From Bacteroidota bacterium (GTDB taxonomy: Bacteria > Bacteroidota > Bacteroidia > B-17B0 > Aurantibacillaceae), in the NCBI GenBank assembly GCA_021156365.1, contig JAJNDK010000013.1:62001-126000 (forward strand): a stretch of 64,000 nucleotides of DNA, given 5' to 3'. Below the pieces are notes generated by a model. The model was given only the letters and a program-made list of their open reading frames with translations. It did no database searches and was not told the origin of the DNA. Both the position numbers and the translations under genes were made by a program. Shown here one piece after another: positions 7,701-14,722 of this stretch. Position 1 is the first letter of the stretch, and every line of letters begins with the position of its first letter.

Positions 7701-9860
7701 TGCATTGCTAAGATCACCAAAATTCCAGCTATACGAAGCAATATTATCCGGAGCAGGAATGCTACTCGGGTTTCCATCAAATTGCGTAGCATCATTCACA
7801 CACTCGGTAGTGACTGTGAAGGAAGCGGTCGGGTTCGGGTTCACCAAAGCAGTAGAGGTATAGGTGCCCACACAACCGGCAGTAGTTGTAGCTGTCAGCT
7901 GCGCCGTGTAGGTGCCTGCAGCAGGATACGTAAAGCAAGGCGCCTGTGTGGCATTATCGTTCGTTCCGTCATTAGTGAAATCCCATGCCCAGGTACCGAT
8001 AGCCGGCACTGCAGGTGTGTTGTTCACAAACTGGCTGCAACTATTGAGACAGGCTGGATTGGCAGTAAATACAGGTACCGGGTTCGCATTGATAATAACC
8101 GTCTGCGTGGTATTTCCGGAGCAGTTCTGGTCGTTGGTCACCGTATAGGTTACTACGTACTGTCCGGCAGTTGCATAAGTATGTGATGGATTGGCCGTAT
8201 TAGCTGTATTAGCCGCACCCGATGCAGGATCACCGAAATCCCAGTTCCAGGCATTTATAGTAGTCCCCGCCGGGGTAGTGGAAGTATTCGTGAAGTTCAT
8301 CGTAACACCCGGACATGCAGGAACACCGCCGGCTGTGGCATAGGTAAAGTTGGCCAGTGGCCCGCCGGAAGAGTTTACTGTTAATGTATAAGTATGCGAA
8401 CAGTTATTTACAGAAGTGACTGTGAGCGTGACCACAAAATTACCTATAGTTGCATAGGTGTGTGAAGGGTTTTGGGCAGAGGACGTATTGTTGGCTCCCG
8501 ATGAGGGTTCGCCGAAATCCCAGGCCCAGGTACTGATCGTTCCGCCGGCACCAATGGTACTTGCATCGGTGAAATTCACTACGGTAGAGCAAATGGTGTT
8601 GGCAGCCGTAAATGCAGCAGCAGGCATCGGGCTTGGAGCCAGTGTATATTGTAATACAGGGATCGGGCAGCCACCCGCCTGCGTTCCGGTTACTGTATAG
8701 GTACCTTGTGTGGATACGTTCACACACTGGGTATTACCTGTGAAGCCGGCAGGACCGGTCCAGTTATAGCTTGCATAGCCCGGAGGCGCACAGATCTGCT
8801 GGGAGCCACCGCTGCAAGGATTGTTACTCTGGATAGCGCATGGACCGCAGAATCCGTCGATATAACAATATCCGAAATGTCCTGTGTAGATACAATCGGA
8901 AACCGTATAAGTTACTGTTACATTCTGTCCGTTCAGTGCACTAAGGTCAAAGCTGGCAGATCTCCAGTTGGCATAGATCGTTCCGGCGCAGGTAGGAGAG
9001 TTGGCAAATCCCGTAGCATTGGGAGAACCCACGGCCACGTAGAAGTCACCACAGGGTAATAAACCGCCTGACTGGTTACGCACTTCAATATTGAAATAAG
9101 GTTGTTCGTTAATAAGATGTCCTCCATCTTCAAGCACTACCGCATAATTTACTGTTAATACACAGTTGGATGGAGAAACCTGGAATGTTTGTGTAAGCCT
9201 GTCAGCACGTCCGGTACGGGTAGTTCCGTCACCAAGCATCAGGGAAGTGGTTCCGCCACCCGGGCATAATCTCGGGAAAGGACCGCAACCGTCGTTACCA
9301 CCTGTCATAGGAGTGGTATTGGCGCCTGCCGAAGCACAGCAGCCCGCCTGGGTCTGGGAATTGGAGTTGATACCGTTGGTTCCGGTCCAGCCTGCAGATG
9401 TTCCCGTCTCAAAATCCATATTGGTACAGGCCGCCTGTACATCATTCCCTCCGGGAAACCGGCCAAACTCGTCATGATCAGCGATCTCGTACTTATGATG
9501 CAAATGATGGCTCTTCATGAGCTTCATGTACGTTGGGATCTCCGTGTACAGGATGTTCCGGGTATAGGCCTTGGTTAAAAGGTCATAGGCGTTAAGACCT
9601 TCAATGGAATCATTGGTTTGAGGGTTCCATGACTCAAAGATCTTATATACCAATTTCCGGCGTTCATCGTCCGTACCGAAATTTGAGTTCCTGTGGAACA
9701 TGTTTTCCAGATCGGTCTGCGGAATATTTTTTCCTTTAACTTCTACGATCTTTATTTGCGAAAAAGACCGGGTTGATATGAAAAGGCACAACAGCAAGGC
9801 AATGCGCCACATACTTCTGCTGTTGTGAAAAAACGAATTGAAGGGGTACTTTTTTATCAT
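4776..9860 (-). CDS. Giant secreted PKD-repeat adhesin with T9SS type B sorting domain
   Basis: A 1694-residue exported protein. A signal peptide covers about residues 1-35. An N-terminal region follows with a Cys/Gly-rich lectin-like domain (about 140-345). Then come several PKD domains with the WDFGD-type motif (AWDFGEP, NWDFGDP, SWNFGDL), and about six 80-residue beta repeats, each with TYTWTN and SYTISV-like strands. The last 85 residues are a gliding-motility-associated CHU_C domain, starting IPNAFSPNNDGVNE and containing FDRWG, the type B T9SS signal. It is likely displayed or shed as an adhesin. It stands alone, between a promoter and a strong terminator. The export call is firm; the ligand is unknown. 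Confidence 0.93.
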   Translation of the reverse strand: MIKKYPFNSFFHNSRSMWRIALLLCLFISTRSFSQIKIVEVKGKNIPQTDLENMFHRNSNFGTDDERRKLVYKIFESWNPQTNDSIEGLNAYDLLTKAYTRNILYTEIPTYMKLMKSHHLHHKYEIADHDEFGRFPGGNDVQAACTNMDFETGTSAGWTGTNGINSNSQTQAGCCASAGANTTPMTGGNDGCGPFPRLCPGGGTTSLMLGDGTTRTGRADRLTQTFQVSPSNCVLTVNYAVVLEDGGHLINEQPYFNIEVRNQSGGLLPCGDFYVAVGSPNATGFANSPTCAGTIYANWRSASFDLSALNGQNVTVTYTVSDCIYTGHFGYCYIDGFCGPCAIQSNNPCSGGSQQICAPPGYASYNWTGPAGFTGNTQCVNVSTQGTYTVTGTQAGGCPIPVLQYTLAPSPMPAAAFTAANTICSTVVNFTDASTIGAGGTISTWAWDFGEPSSGANNTSSAQNPSHTYATIGNFVVTLTVTSVNNCSHTYTLTVNSSGGPLANFTYATAGGVPACPGVTMNFTNTSTTPAGTTINAWNWDFGDPASGAANTANTANPSHTYATAGQYVVTYTVTNDQNCSGNTTQTVIINANPVPVFTANPACLNSCSQFVNNTPAVPAIGTWAWDFTNDGTNDNATQAPCFTYPAAGTYTAQLTATTTAGCVGTYTSTALVNPNPTASFTVTTECVNDATQFDGNPSSIPAPDNIASYSWNFGDLSNATGVTTTHTYATCGTYTANLLVTSNNNCTNNVNVTVTVKCRPTVVVPTNTVVCPATAIAGTNFTSNPAGATYSWTNSETGINLGAGPTAGDVPGFTTTNAGSTQLNATITVTPTLVGCVGTPNSYTISVSPTPVMVPINDSVYCHGNTVIAAPFATVPPGSTYTWTNTDPSIGLVGSGTGPYAAFPATNASTNQLSGTITVTPTLATCVGLPISYVINLYPTPAATVPADASYCGNDVVPATGFTSVPAGATFNWTNSDPSIGITSVSPGQIAAFSATNSSPIVHDATITVIPVLNGCPGAPVSYTISVKPTPFVNPIADVLECPSVNVPINFITTTPAGATLAWTNSSSAVGLSTMSGSGDVPAFTTTNSSAINEVSIVSITPSLNTCVGPVLTYSITVRPTPVLLPVADNSYCPNVTTVPPPNWITIPTGATVNWTNTNSSIGLPSSGVDNYNTFVPLNTTSVNQIASITGTPTLNSCVGLPQSYTITVFPKPVASVPASSESCPAPNPGSAQTGFTFTSIPADPLTVYTWSHNNGSVGLTQGALAAVTTTATTASTNNFTATNSNSSLIVTTFTVITQLNGCNSDPKSFSFTVNPLPEPLFAVSHTCEGDITGFTDLSSVSSGNIATWQWDFDNNGSYEISGSNPNPTHTIAGWGTHTIHLNTITDKSCFKDITRTMYVNPNPVPVIGVDDPDGCPDHSVQMGVYVDPGSVDHPNSILSWVWDVESDNNIDATHTFPIGLGSQIDSLDHTYTNASPVASQFYQVTVTATSDSGCVGTTMTSPSFITVFAHPVANFTYGPLDPEPNTQLPLVSFYDQSLGATNWTWSFNDPLSTIQGNTSNLQNPQHYYESWDAGIYDVQLYITNGQCEDSITKPVEIKPDWTFYIPNAFSPNNDGVNEGFRGTGVGIGTYSLMIFDRWGALIWQTEDLEKEWDGKVAGASKAVQQDVYIWKVKFKDGRNTKHQFEGTVTVVR

Positions 9861-10190
9861 ACTGTTAGGATTAACGATAAGCTAATCTATTAAAAAAGTA
9901 TGGATTCACCAAATAAATGTCAACAGAATTTAGATCCCGACACAAACTTAATATCAGATTAAAGAGGCCGGCTTTGAAATAACAGTGACTTCATACAAAA
10001 TAAGCCTTTTCATAATCAATAGAAGTGTTTTTTGTTGTATGTAGACCGGGAGGTCTTGCAGGACATCTGTTTTGAGGCATCTATTGTTTTTGATAGTTTG
10101 GACGGTCTGTAATTAACAAAACCGGTTTAGAAAATATCTTCTTTACGTTTAGATTAGTGAGGATAGAGAAACCGGATGAGGTCTACAAAA
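9861..10190. other. Gene-free stretch upstream of the adhesin
   Basis: No coding sequence is visible. On the minus strand TAAGTTTG (9950-9943) matches TAnnTTTG and is the best promoter -7 box for the adhesin gene, giving a leader of about 75 nt. The rest is AT-rich without clear repeats. Confidence 0.5.
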
Positions 10191-10219
10191 AAAACCTTTC
10201 CGCAGGGAAAGGCTTTTTT
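10191..10219. terminator. Bidirectional terminator after hpd
   Basis: CCTTTCC and GGGAAAGG flank a GCA loop, with A runs before and T runs after, so it can act on the leftward hpd transcript. Confidence 0.85.
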
Positions 10220-10240
10220 GCGTGTATTACATGCGTTTAC

Positions 10241-11383
10241 TTATAAAGTGCCTCTTTTGGCCTGTTCTCTTTCAATAGATTCGAACAGCGCTTTGAAATT
10301 ACCGGCACCGAATCCTTTGGCGCCCATTCGCTGGATGATCTCAAAAAAGAGTGTCGGGCGGTCTTCCACCGGCTTGGTGAAGATCTGCAGGAGATAACCA
10401 TCCTCGTCGCAATCGATCAGGATGCCTTCTGCTGCCAGCAGGTCCATGTCCTCTTTCACATTCGGTACCCGCACCCTTACATCCTCATAGTATGCATTGG
10501 GCGGAGCCGAGAGGAATTCAACACCTCTTGACCGCAGATCCCTCACGGTTGTGAGGATATCGTCGGTGGCCACTGCAATGTGCTGGCAGCCGGAGCCTTC
10601 GTAGAACTGGATATATTCTTCGATCTGTGATTTCTTTTTGCCTTCTGCCGGCTCATTGATCGGGAATTTGATGCGGCCGTTGCCATTGCTCATTACCTTA
10701 CTCATCAGTGCACTGTATTCGGTGTGGATCTGCTTGTCGTCAAAGGTCAGCAGGTTGATAAAGCCCATTGTTTTTTCATACCAGTCCACCCATACGTTCA
10801 TCTCATTCCAGCCTACATTGCCCACCATGTGATCGATGTATTTAAGACCGGCTGCTTTCGGGTTGTAATCGCTTTTCCATTCCTGGTAGCCCGGCAGGAA
10901 AAGGCCGTTATAGTTTTTACGCTCTACGAACATATGTACGGTTTCACCATAGGTATAGATACCGCTGCGGATCACGTAACCGTTCTCATCTTCTTCCTTC
11001 GTAGGTTCCATAAATGGTTTGGCGCCTCTTTTCGTGGTTTCTTCAAAGCTTTTCGTAGCATCGTCCACCCACAGAGCGATCACTTTCACCCCGTCTCCGT
11101 GTTTCACGATGTGCTGGTTGATCGGGTTGCCCGAATGAAGCGGGGTAGTGAGCACGAGGCGGATCTTATCCTGCTGCAATACGTAGGAAGCAGCATCTTT
11201 GTTGCCGGTTTCCAGTCCGCTGTAGGCAAGGTTCTGAAAGCCGAAGGCGGTTTTGTAATAATGTGCGGCCTGTTTTGCATTTCCCACGTAGAACTCTACG
11301 TAGTCGGTACCGTTCAGGGGCAAAAAGTCGCCTGCTTCCGGGTAGATCTTCTCTAATGTAGGTGCAATATCCTGTGTTTTCAT
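10241..11383 (-). CDS. hpd: 4-hydroxyphenylpyruvate dioxygenase
   Basis: Converts 4-hydroxyphenylpyruvate to homogentisate in tyrosine breakdown, using Fe(II) and O2. The 380 residues are the usual length, with two vicinal-oxygen-chelate halves. The three iron ligands are visible: His185 in YIDHMVGNV, His268 in GCQHIAVATDD and Glu348 in LFFEIIQR. The C-terminal GAGNFKALFESIEREQ is characteristic. No other gene of homogentisate breakdown is adjacent; the class-V aminotransferase is divergent. It has a 140-nt leader with its own features. Confidence 0.96.
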   Translation of the reverse strand: MKTQDIAPTLEKIYPEAGDFLPLNGTDYVEFYVGNAKQAAHYYKTAFGFQNLAYSGLETGNKDAASYVLQQDKIRLVLTTPLHSGNPINQHIVKHGDGVKVIALWVDDATKSFEETTKRGAKPFMEPTKEEDENGYVIRSGIYTYGETVHMFVERKNYNGLFLPGYQEWKSDYNPKAAGLKYIDHMVGNVGWNEMNVWVDWYEKTMGFINLLTFDDKQIHTEYSALMSKVMSNGNGRIKFPINEPAEGKKKSQIEEYIQFYEGSGCQHIAVATDDILTTVRDLRSRGVEFLSAPPNAYYEDVRVRVPNVKEDMDLLAAEGILIDCDEDGYLLQIFTKPVEDRPTLFFEIIQRMGAKGFGAGNFKALFESIEREQAKRGTL

Positions 11384-11534
11384 TGTATGTATGAATTAAT
11401 GGTTGTTTTTTTAATTAAAAGATAAAGGTGTATTGAACGGAAAGAGGGTATATACCTCCTACCATTGGGCCATGTGCTGGGCCTGAGTCGATCCGCTTGT
11501 ATGTAAGGGGTTGCTCTCCATCTTTACAAATTTA
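11384..11534 (-). promoter_or_regulatory. hpd promoter and long leader
   Basis: TAAATTTG on the minus strand (11534-11527) is a perfect TAnnTTTG box. Transcription would start near 11521, leaving about 140 nt before hpd. The leader opens with a 16-codon reading frame (11521-11471) directly after the promoter and contains GGCCC...GGCCC blocks and a GGTATATACC palindrome. A regulatory leader is possible, but it matches no riboswitch I know. Confidence 0.4.
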
Positions 11535-11599
11535 TGAAAAAAATAACGGAATAGAAATACTTATCCGGTTTTAAAGTTTCAACAGGCTGTCTGATATCG

Positions 11600-11790
11600 G
11601 GAAATCAGCTTTTAAATTTAGCTCCAAAAGGAGTGACTCAGTTTAGCTGACCAGACGCAGATGTCACAGATCAGTGGGTGTAAGAGCCGAATTAAAAATT
11701 AACGCGGATGGTTGGTGTAGTTGAGCAGTAGCAGCGTAAGTTGCCATCTCTATTTAATAAAGACCCCGAAGGGTAAATTGACTATTCATC
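11600..11790. repeat. Intergenic repeat element between hpd and the aminotransferase
   Basis: TTTAGCTCCAAAAGGAGTGA is followed by TTTAGCTGACCAGACGCAGA, CACAGAT and AATTAACGCGGAT. The block TTTAGCTG(A/G)CCAGACGC recurs at 16785, there interrupted by palindrome B, and inverted at about 675-690. ACCCCGAAGGGT at 11762 is a further short inverted repeat. No gene is visible. Confidence 0.6.
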
Positions 11791-11821
11791 AACACACGTT
11801 TTTTGTTAGATTTGTCGCAAA

Positions 11822-11829
11822 TACTTTTG
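11822..11829 (+). promoter_or_regulatory. -7 box abutting the aminotransferase start codon
   Basis: TACTTTTG lies only one base before the ATG at 11831, with a TTTG about 16 nt upstream. If used, the mRNA would be leaderless or nearly so. Confidence 0.5.
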
Positions 11830-11830
11830 C

Positions 11831-13006
11831 ATGAACTCCTATAGCTCTTTAAAAGCAGATTTTTATCTGAACCCGGATATTGCTTTTCTGAATTTCGGTT
11901 CTTTTGGTGCCTGCCCGCGCCCCATTATGGAAGAATACCAGCGGTTGCAGCTGCAGATGGAAAGGGATCCCGTTCAGTTTATCGCGGTGTGGAGCCTCGA
12001 AAACCTGAAGCGTTCGCGGACAGCCCTGGGCAATTACATTGGTTGCGATGCGGATGACCTCGTGTATGTTCCCAATCCTTCCTATGCCATGAATATCATC
12101 GCCAAAAGTATCGACCTGAAACCGGGTGATGAGGTGCTGAGTACAGACCTCGAATACGGCGCTATGGACAGGACCTGGAAGTATTATTGCGATCAGAAAG
12201 GTGCAAAATATATCCGCCAGGCGATCAGCTTGCCGGTGGCATCAAAAGAAAAATTCCTCGAAGAGTTCTGGAAAGGACTGACGCCGAACACCAAAGCTAT
12301 TTTCATCAGTCATATAACAAGCACGACTGCGCTTAAGCTGCCGGTGAAAGAGATCTGCGAACAGGCCAAAGAAAAAGGCCTGCTTACGATCGTAGACGGG
12401 GCGCATGTTCCCGGGCATATACCCTTTGATATGAAGTCGCTGAAAGCAGATATCTATACAGGCGCCTGCCACAAATGGATGCTCACACCGAAAGGCTGTT
12501 CCTTCTTATATGTGAAAAAAGAATTGCAGGATCTTTTTGACCCGCTCGTGGTAAGCTGGGGATACGGCAACCCGACCATCCTGCAGACACGTTTCCTCGA
12601 TTATCACCAGATGCAGGGTACCCGTGATTTTACGGCTTTCTTAACGATACCCAAAGCTATCGAATACCTCGATAAAAATAACTGGCGACAGGTAGCTGTA
12701 GATTGCGCTGCATTGGCGCGCTCCAATTACCAGCGCTTTTGCGACCTGATGAACACCCGGCCACTGTGCCCGCTTACAGATGAATTCCTCGGGCAGATGT
12801 GCAGCATTCCCATCAAAACCAGCCAGCCCGAAAAGCTGAAAGTACTCCTCTATGAAAAATACCATATCGAGATCCCTGTGATGCCGCATGGTCCGCATGT
12901 GTTTTTGCGCTATTCGATCAATGCTTTTAATGACCAAAAGGACCTTGACAAACTTTATGATGCCCTGGTGGATATAAAAGCAACAAGCGATCTTTTATTG
13001 ACGTAA
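11831..13006 (+). CDS. PLP-dependent class V aminotransferase
   Basis: A cytosolic fold-type I enzyme of 391 residues. The N-terminus FLNFGSFGACPRP is the isopenicillin-N-epimerase/cysteine-desulfurase-like start. The PLP aspartate lies in TIVDGAH (Asp189) and the Schiff-base lysine in GACHKWMLTPKG (Lys215). Conserved VSWGYG and QMQGTRDFTAFL match the isopenicillin N epimerase-like subgroup, whose real substrates are mostly unknown. A YtxJ-like gene follows after 10 nt, so the two may share a transcript; a sulfur or thiol role would fit but is inference. Confidence 0.88.
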   Translation: MNSYSSLKADFYLNPDIAFLNFGSFGACPRPIMEEYQRLQLQMERDPVQFIAVWSLENLKRSRTALGNYIGCDADDLVYVPNPSYAMNIIAKSIDLKPGDEVLSTDLEYGAMDRTWKYYCDQKGAKYIRQAISLPVASKEKFLEEFWKGLTPNTKAIFISHITSTTALKLPVKEICEQAKEKGLLTIVDGAHVPGHIPFDMKSLKADIYTGACHKWMLTPKGCSFLYVKKELQDLFDPLVVSWGYGNPTILQTRFLDYHQMQGTRDFTAFLTIPKAIEYLDKNNWRQVAVDCAALARSNYQRFCDLMNTRPLCPLTDEFLGQMCSIPIKTSQPEKLKVLLYEKYHIEIPVMPHGPHVFLRYSINAFNDQKDLDKLYDALVDIKATSDLLLT

Positions 13007-13016
13007 TTTTGTGTTT

Positions 13017-13355
13017 ATGAAATGGAATGAACTTCTCCATACGGATCAGCTGGAAAAGATCGATAGGGAATCCAACACAACCCCGGTACTGATCCTGAAG
13101 CACAGTACCCGCTGCAGCATCAGCTCGGTGGCGCTGAGCCGGATCGAAAGCAGTTGGAAAGAAGAATATGGAATGAACCTGAAACCGTATTATCTTGATC
13201 TGCTGAGTCACCGCGATGTTTCCGCTGCCATTGCTACGAGGTACGGGATAATGCACGAATCGCCGCAGGTGCTGGTGATCTCCGGCGGCAAATGTATCTA
13301 TTCGGAAACGCATAGTGGCATCCGTTTGTCGGGGATCCTGGAGCATACGAAATGA
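13017..13355 (+). CDS. YtxJ-like bacillithiol-system monothiol protein
   Basis: A thioredoxin-fold protein of about 112 residues. LILKHSTRCSISSVALSRIE carries the single active-site cysteine of the YtxJ family, thought to act as a monothiol bacilliredoxin; the family usually has CPIS where this one has CSIS. RYGIMHESPQVLVI supplies the cis-Pro loop (ESPQ). I choose the ATG at 13017 over a GTG six bases earlier. The close spacing to the aminotransferase suggests co-transcription. Confidence 0.85.
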   Translation: MKWNELLHTDQLEKIDRESNTTPVLILKHSTRCSISSVALSRIESSWKEEYGMNLKPYYLDLLSHRDVSAAIATRYGIMHESPQVLVISGGKCIYSETHSGIRLSGILEHTK

Positions 13356-13389
13356 AAAACATCAGGCACTGTAATCAGGAGGATGCCGC

Positions 13390-13600
13390 CCCCTTCGGGC
13401 TTTTGAAAGCAGACACAGATTTCACAGATATAATTTGAAGGATTGTGGCCGGTGTTCTTGTGCTGTAGTTTCGGCGTAAGCAGAAGGCAAATTAATTTAT
13501 GGGAATTATTATTGATCTTTAAAAAGCATATAAAAAATCCGTGAACTTTCTCAGCGGAGCTAAATCTGCGAATCTGTGTCGGGCCAGCTAAACTATAGCT
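13390..13600. repeat. Intergenic repeat element with inverted ends
   Basis: The left end has AGACACAGATTTCACAGAT and the right end, on the minus strand, has GACACAGATTCGCAGATTT then AGCTCCGCTGAGAAAGTTC. The right end is almost identical to 26537-26570. About 150 bp of unrelated sequence lies between the ends, and TAGCTCTGTAGGAGCGAC follows. No gene is visible. Confidence 0.65.
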
Positions 13601-13633
13601 CTGTAGGAGCGACTTAAAACGAGCCAGCGCAGC

Positions 13634-14077
13634 TCATTTAAAATCCCTGAAAAACCTTCTGTACACTTTTTTTCGCTGAACGAATCCAAACCAGAATACA
13701 GGATAAAGAAGGAGTCCTGAAAATAGATTGGAAGCTGTGTAGCTGAGGTCATCGATGATAAGCGATGTATGCTCCGTTTGTTTTTTTACGATGTGTGTAT
13801 GTTTCCAGTAGTTGAGACCAAAAGGCATGAGCGTTCCTTCATCAATAAAAAATGCTTCCGTATCTGAAATGCCATCATCGGTGATAAGACTGATCCAATC
13901 TCCTTTCACCGGGCTTTTGAAGCGTATGTGCACCCGGTCTCCTTTTTTCGATCCGGTGAATTCCACCACTTCCATATCTACACCGGCAGGCTTCAATGCT
14001 TCGAACAAAGGACGTTCGAAATGTGCCATCACATTTTTATAATCGCCGTTAACGGATGTGCTGAGCCGCATGCGCAT
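13634..14077 (-). CDS. SRPBCC-type ligand-binding protein
   Basis: A 147-residue protein resembling Bacteroidota SRPBCC/START-like proteins: an N-terminal strand with MRLSTSVNGDY, a helix, VVEFTGSKKGDRVHIRF, then strand pairs ending YWKHTHIV and a hydrophobic C-terminal helix (SNLFSGLLLYPVFWFGFVQR) that may contact the membrane. The gene is two bases downstream of the 86-residue gene, in a three-gene leftward unit. Ligand unknown. Confidence 0.7.
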   Translation of the reverse strand: MRMRLSTSVNGDYKNVMAHFERPLFEALKPAGVDMEVVEFTGSKKGDRVHIRFKSPVKGDWISLITDDGISDTEAFFIDEGTLMPFGLNYWKHTHIVKKQTEHTSLIIDDLSYTASNLFSGLLLYPVFWFGFVQRKKVYRRFFRDFK

Positions 14078-14079
14078 GT

Positions 14080-14340
14080 TCAGATGATCTTATCGAGGTT
14101 GTAGAGCAAAGACTGGTAGTGCTGCTCGAAATCGCGGATGAAAGAAGGACTGCCGTAGGTGGAAGGATGGCTGTCGGACAGTTCTTCGAAGCTGGTGCTG
14201 ATGCTTTGCACGTAGGCCACATCCATCACGGACAGGAATAAGGTTTTGTTATTATCCAGTATTCTGAAGATTTCGTAGGCAGATTTCCGTGTAGGACTGT
14301 GGTGATGTTTTATTTCGTCCGTGAGCTGGTGAATGCGCAT
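14080..14340 (-). CDS. Small hypothetical helical protein
   Basis: An 86-residue protein that looks all-helical: MRIHQLTDEIKHHHSPTRKS, a heptad-like segment FRILDNNKTLFLSVMDVAYV, and a C-terminal helix DFEQHYQSLLYNLDKII. No signal peptide, no cysteine and no known motif is seen. It is tightly packed between the zinc-ribbon gene (9 nt) and the SRPBCC-like gene (2 nt), which supports it being real. Confidence 0.65.
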   Translation of the reverse strand: MRIHQLTDEIKHHHSPTRKSAYEIFRILDNNKTLFLSVMDVAYVQSISTSFEELSDSHPSTYGSPSFIRDFEQHYQSLLYNLDKII

Positions 14341-14349
14341 GCAGTAAAT

Positions 14350-14595
14350 TTACGAAAGAATACGGTGCGGAATAAAACCTTTTTCACATTGTGTGCAGAA
14401 AAGACCATCTACAAAGCGTTCTATCGGTTCGTTGCGCAGATGTGCAGGGTCTACCTGATCGGCATAGAGCTGATCGGGTGGAGGAGCCCCTTCTTTTTCT
14501 ATCTTTTCCTGTTCGTTCCGTACTTTTCCGATCAGCAGCATTTTCTTTTTCAGGAATGCAGCTGAACCGCAGGCCGGGCATTTTTCTTCTTCCAT
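14350..14595 (-). CDS. Small zinc-ribbon protein
   Basis: 81 residues with two CxxC knuckles: EKCPACGSAAF at the N-terminus and LFCTQCEKGFIP near the C-terminus, separated by about 60 residues that include a charged helix (KVRNEQEKIEKEG). This arrangement binds one zinc ion in other proteins. It heads a three-gene leftward unit. The function is unknown. Confidence 0.75.
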   Translation of the reverse strand: MEEEKCPACGSAAFLKKKMLLIGKVRNEQEKIEKEGAPPPDQLYADQVDPAHLRNEPIERFVDGLFCTQCEKGFIPHRILS

Positions 14596-14696
14596 AGAAT
14601 AAATATAGAAGAATTTTTTTTAACGTTTACAGAAACGGGAAATAAGTGCGCACACCCTTACAAATAAATACTGTTGGGCCATCAGAAAAAAAAGTT

Positions 14697-14704
14697 TATA
14701 TTTG
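14697..14704 (+). promoter_or_regulatory. Promoter -7 box of the T9SS type A gene
   Basis: TATATTTG matches TAnnTTTG exactly. A TTG at 14674 lies at a suitable -33 distance. The predicted leader is about 12 nt. Confidence 0.65.
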
Positions 14705-14722
14705 AGATAAATACTTAAACGC

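Noticed and set aside
4809-9477. Many long plus-strand frames opposite the giant adhesin gene
   Set aside because: They are shadows of a repetitive, stop-poor coding sequence and lack signal peptides or families.
11471-11521. 16-codon reading frame in the hpd leader as a gene
   Set aside because: Too short and without a visible ribosome-binding site; mentioned only as part of the leader.
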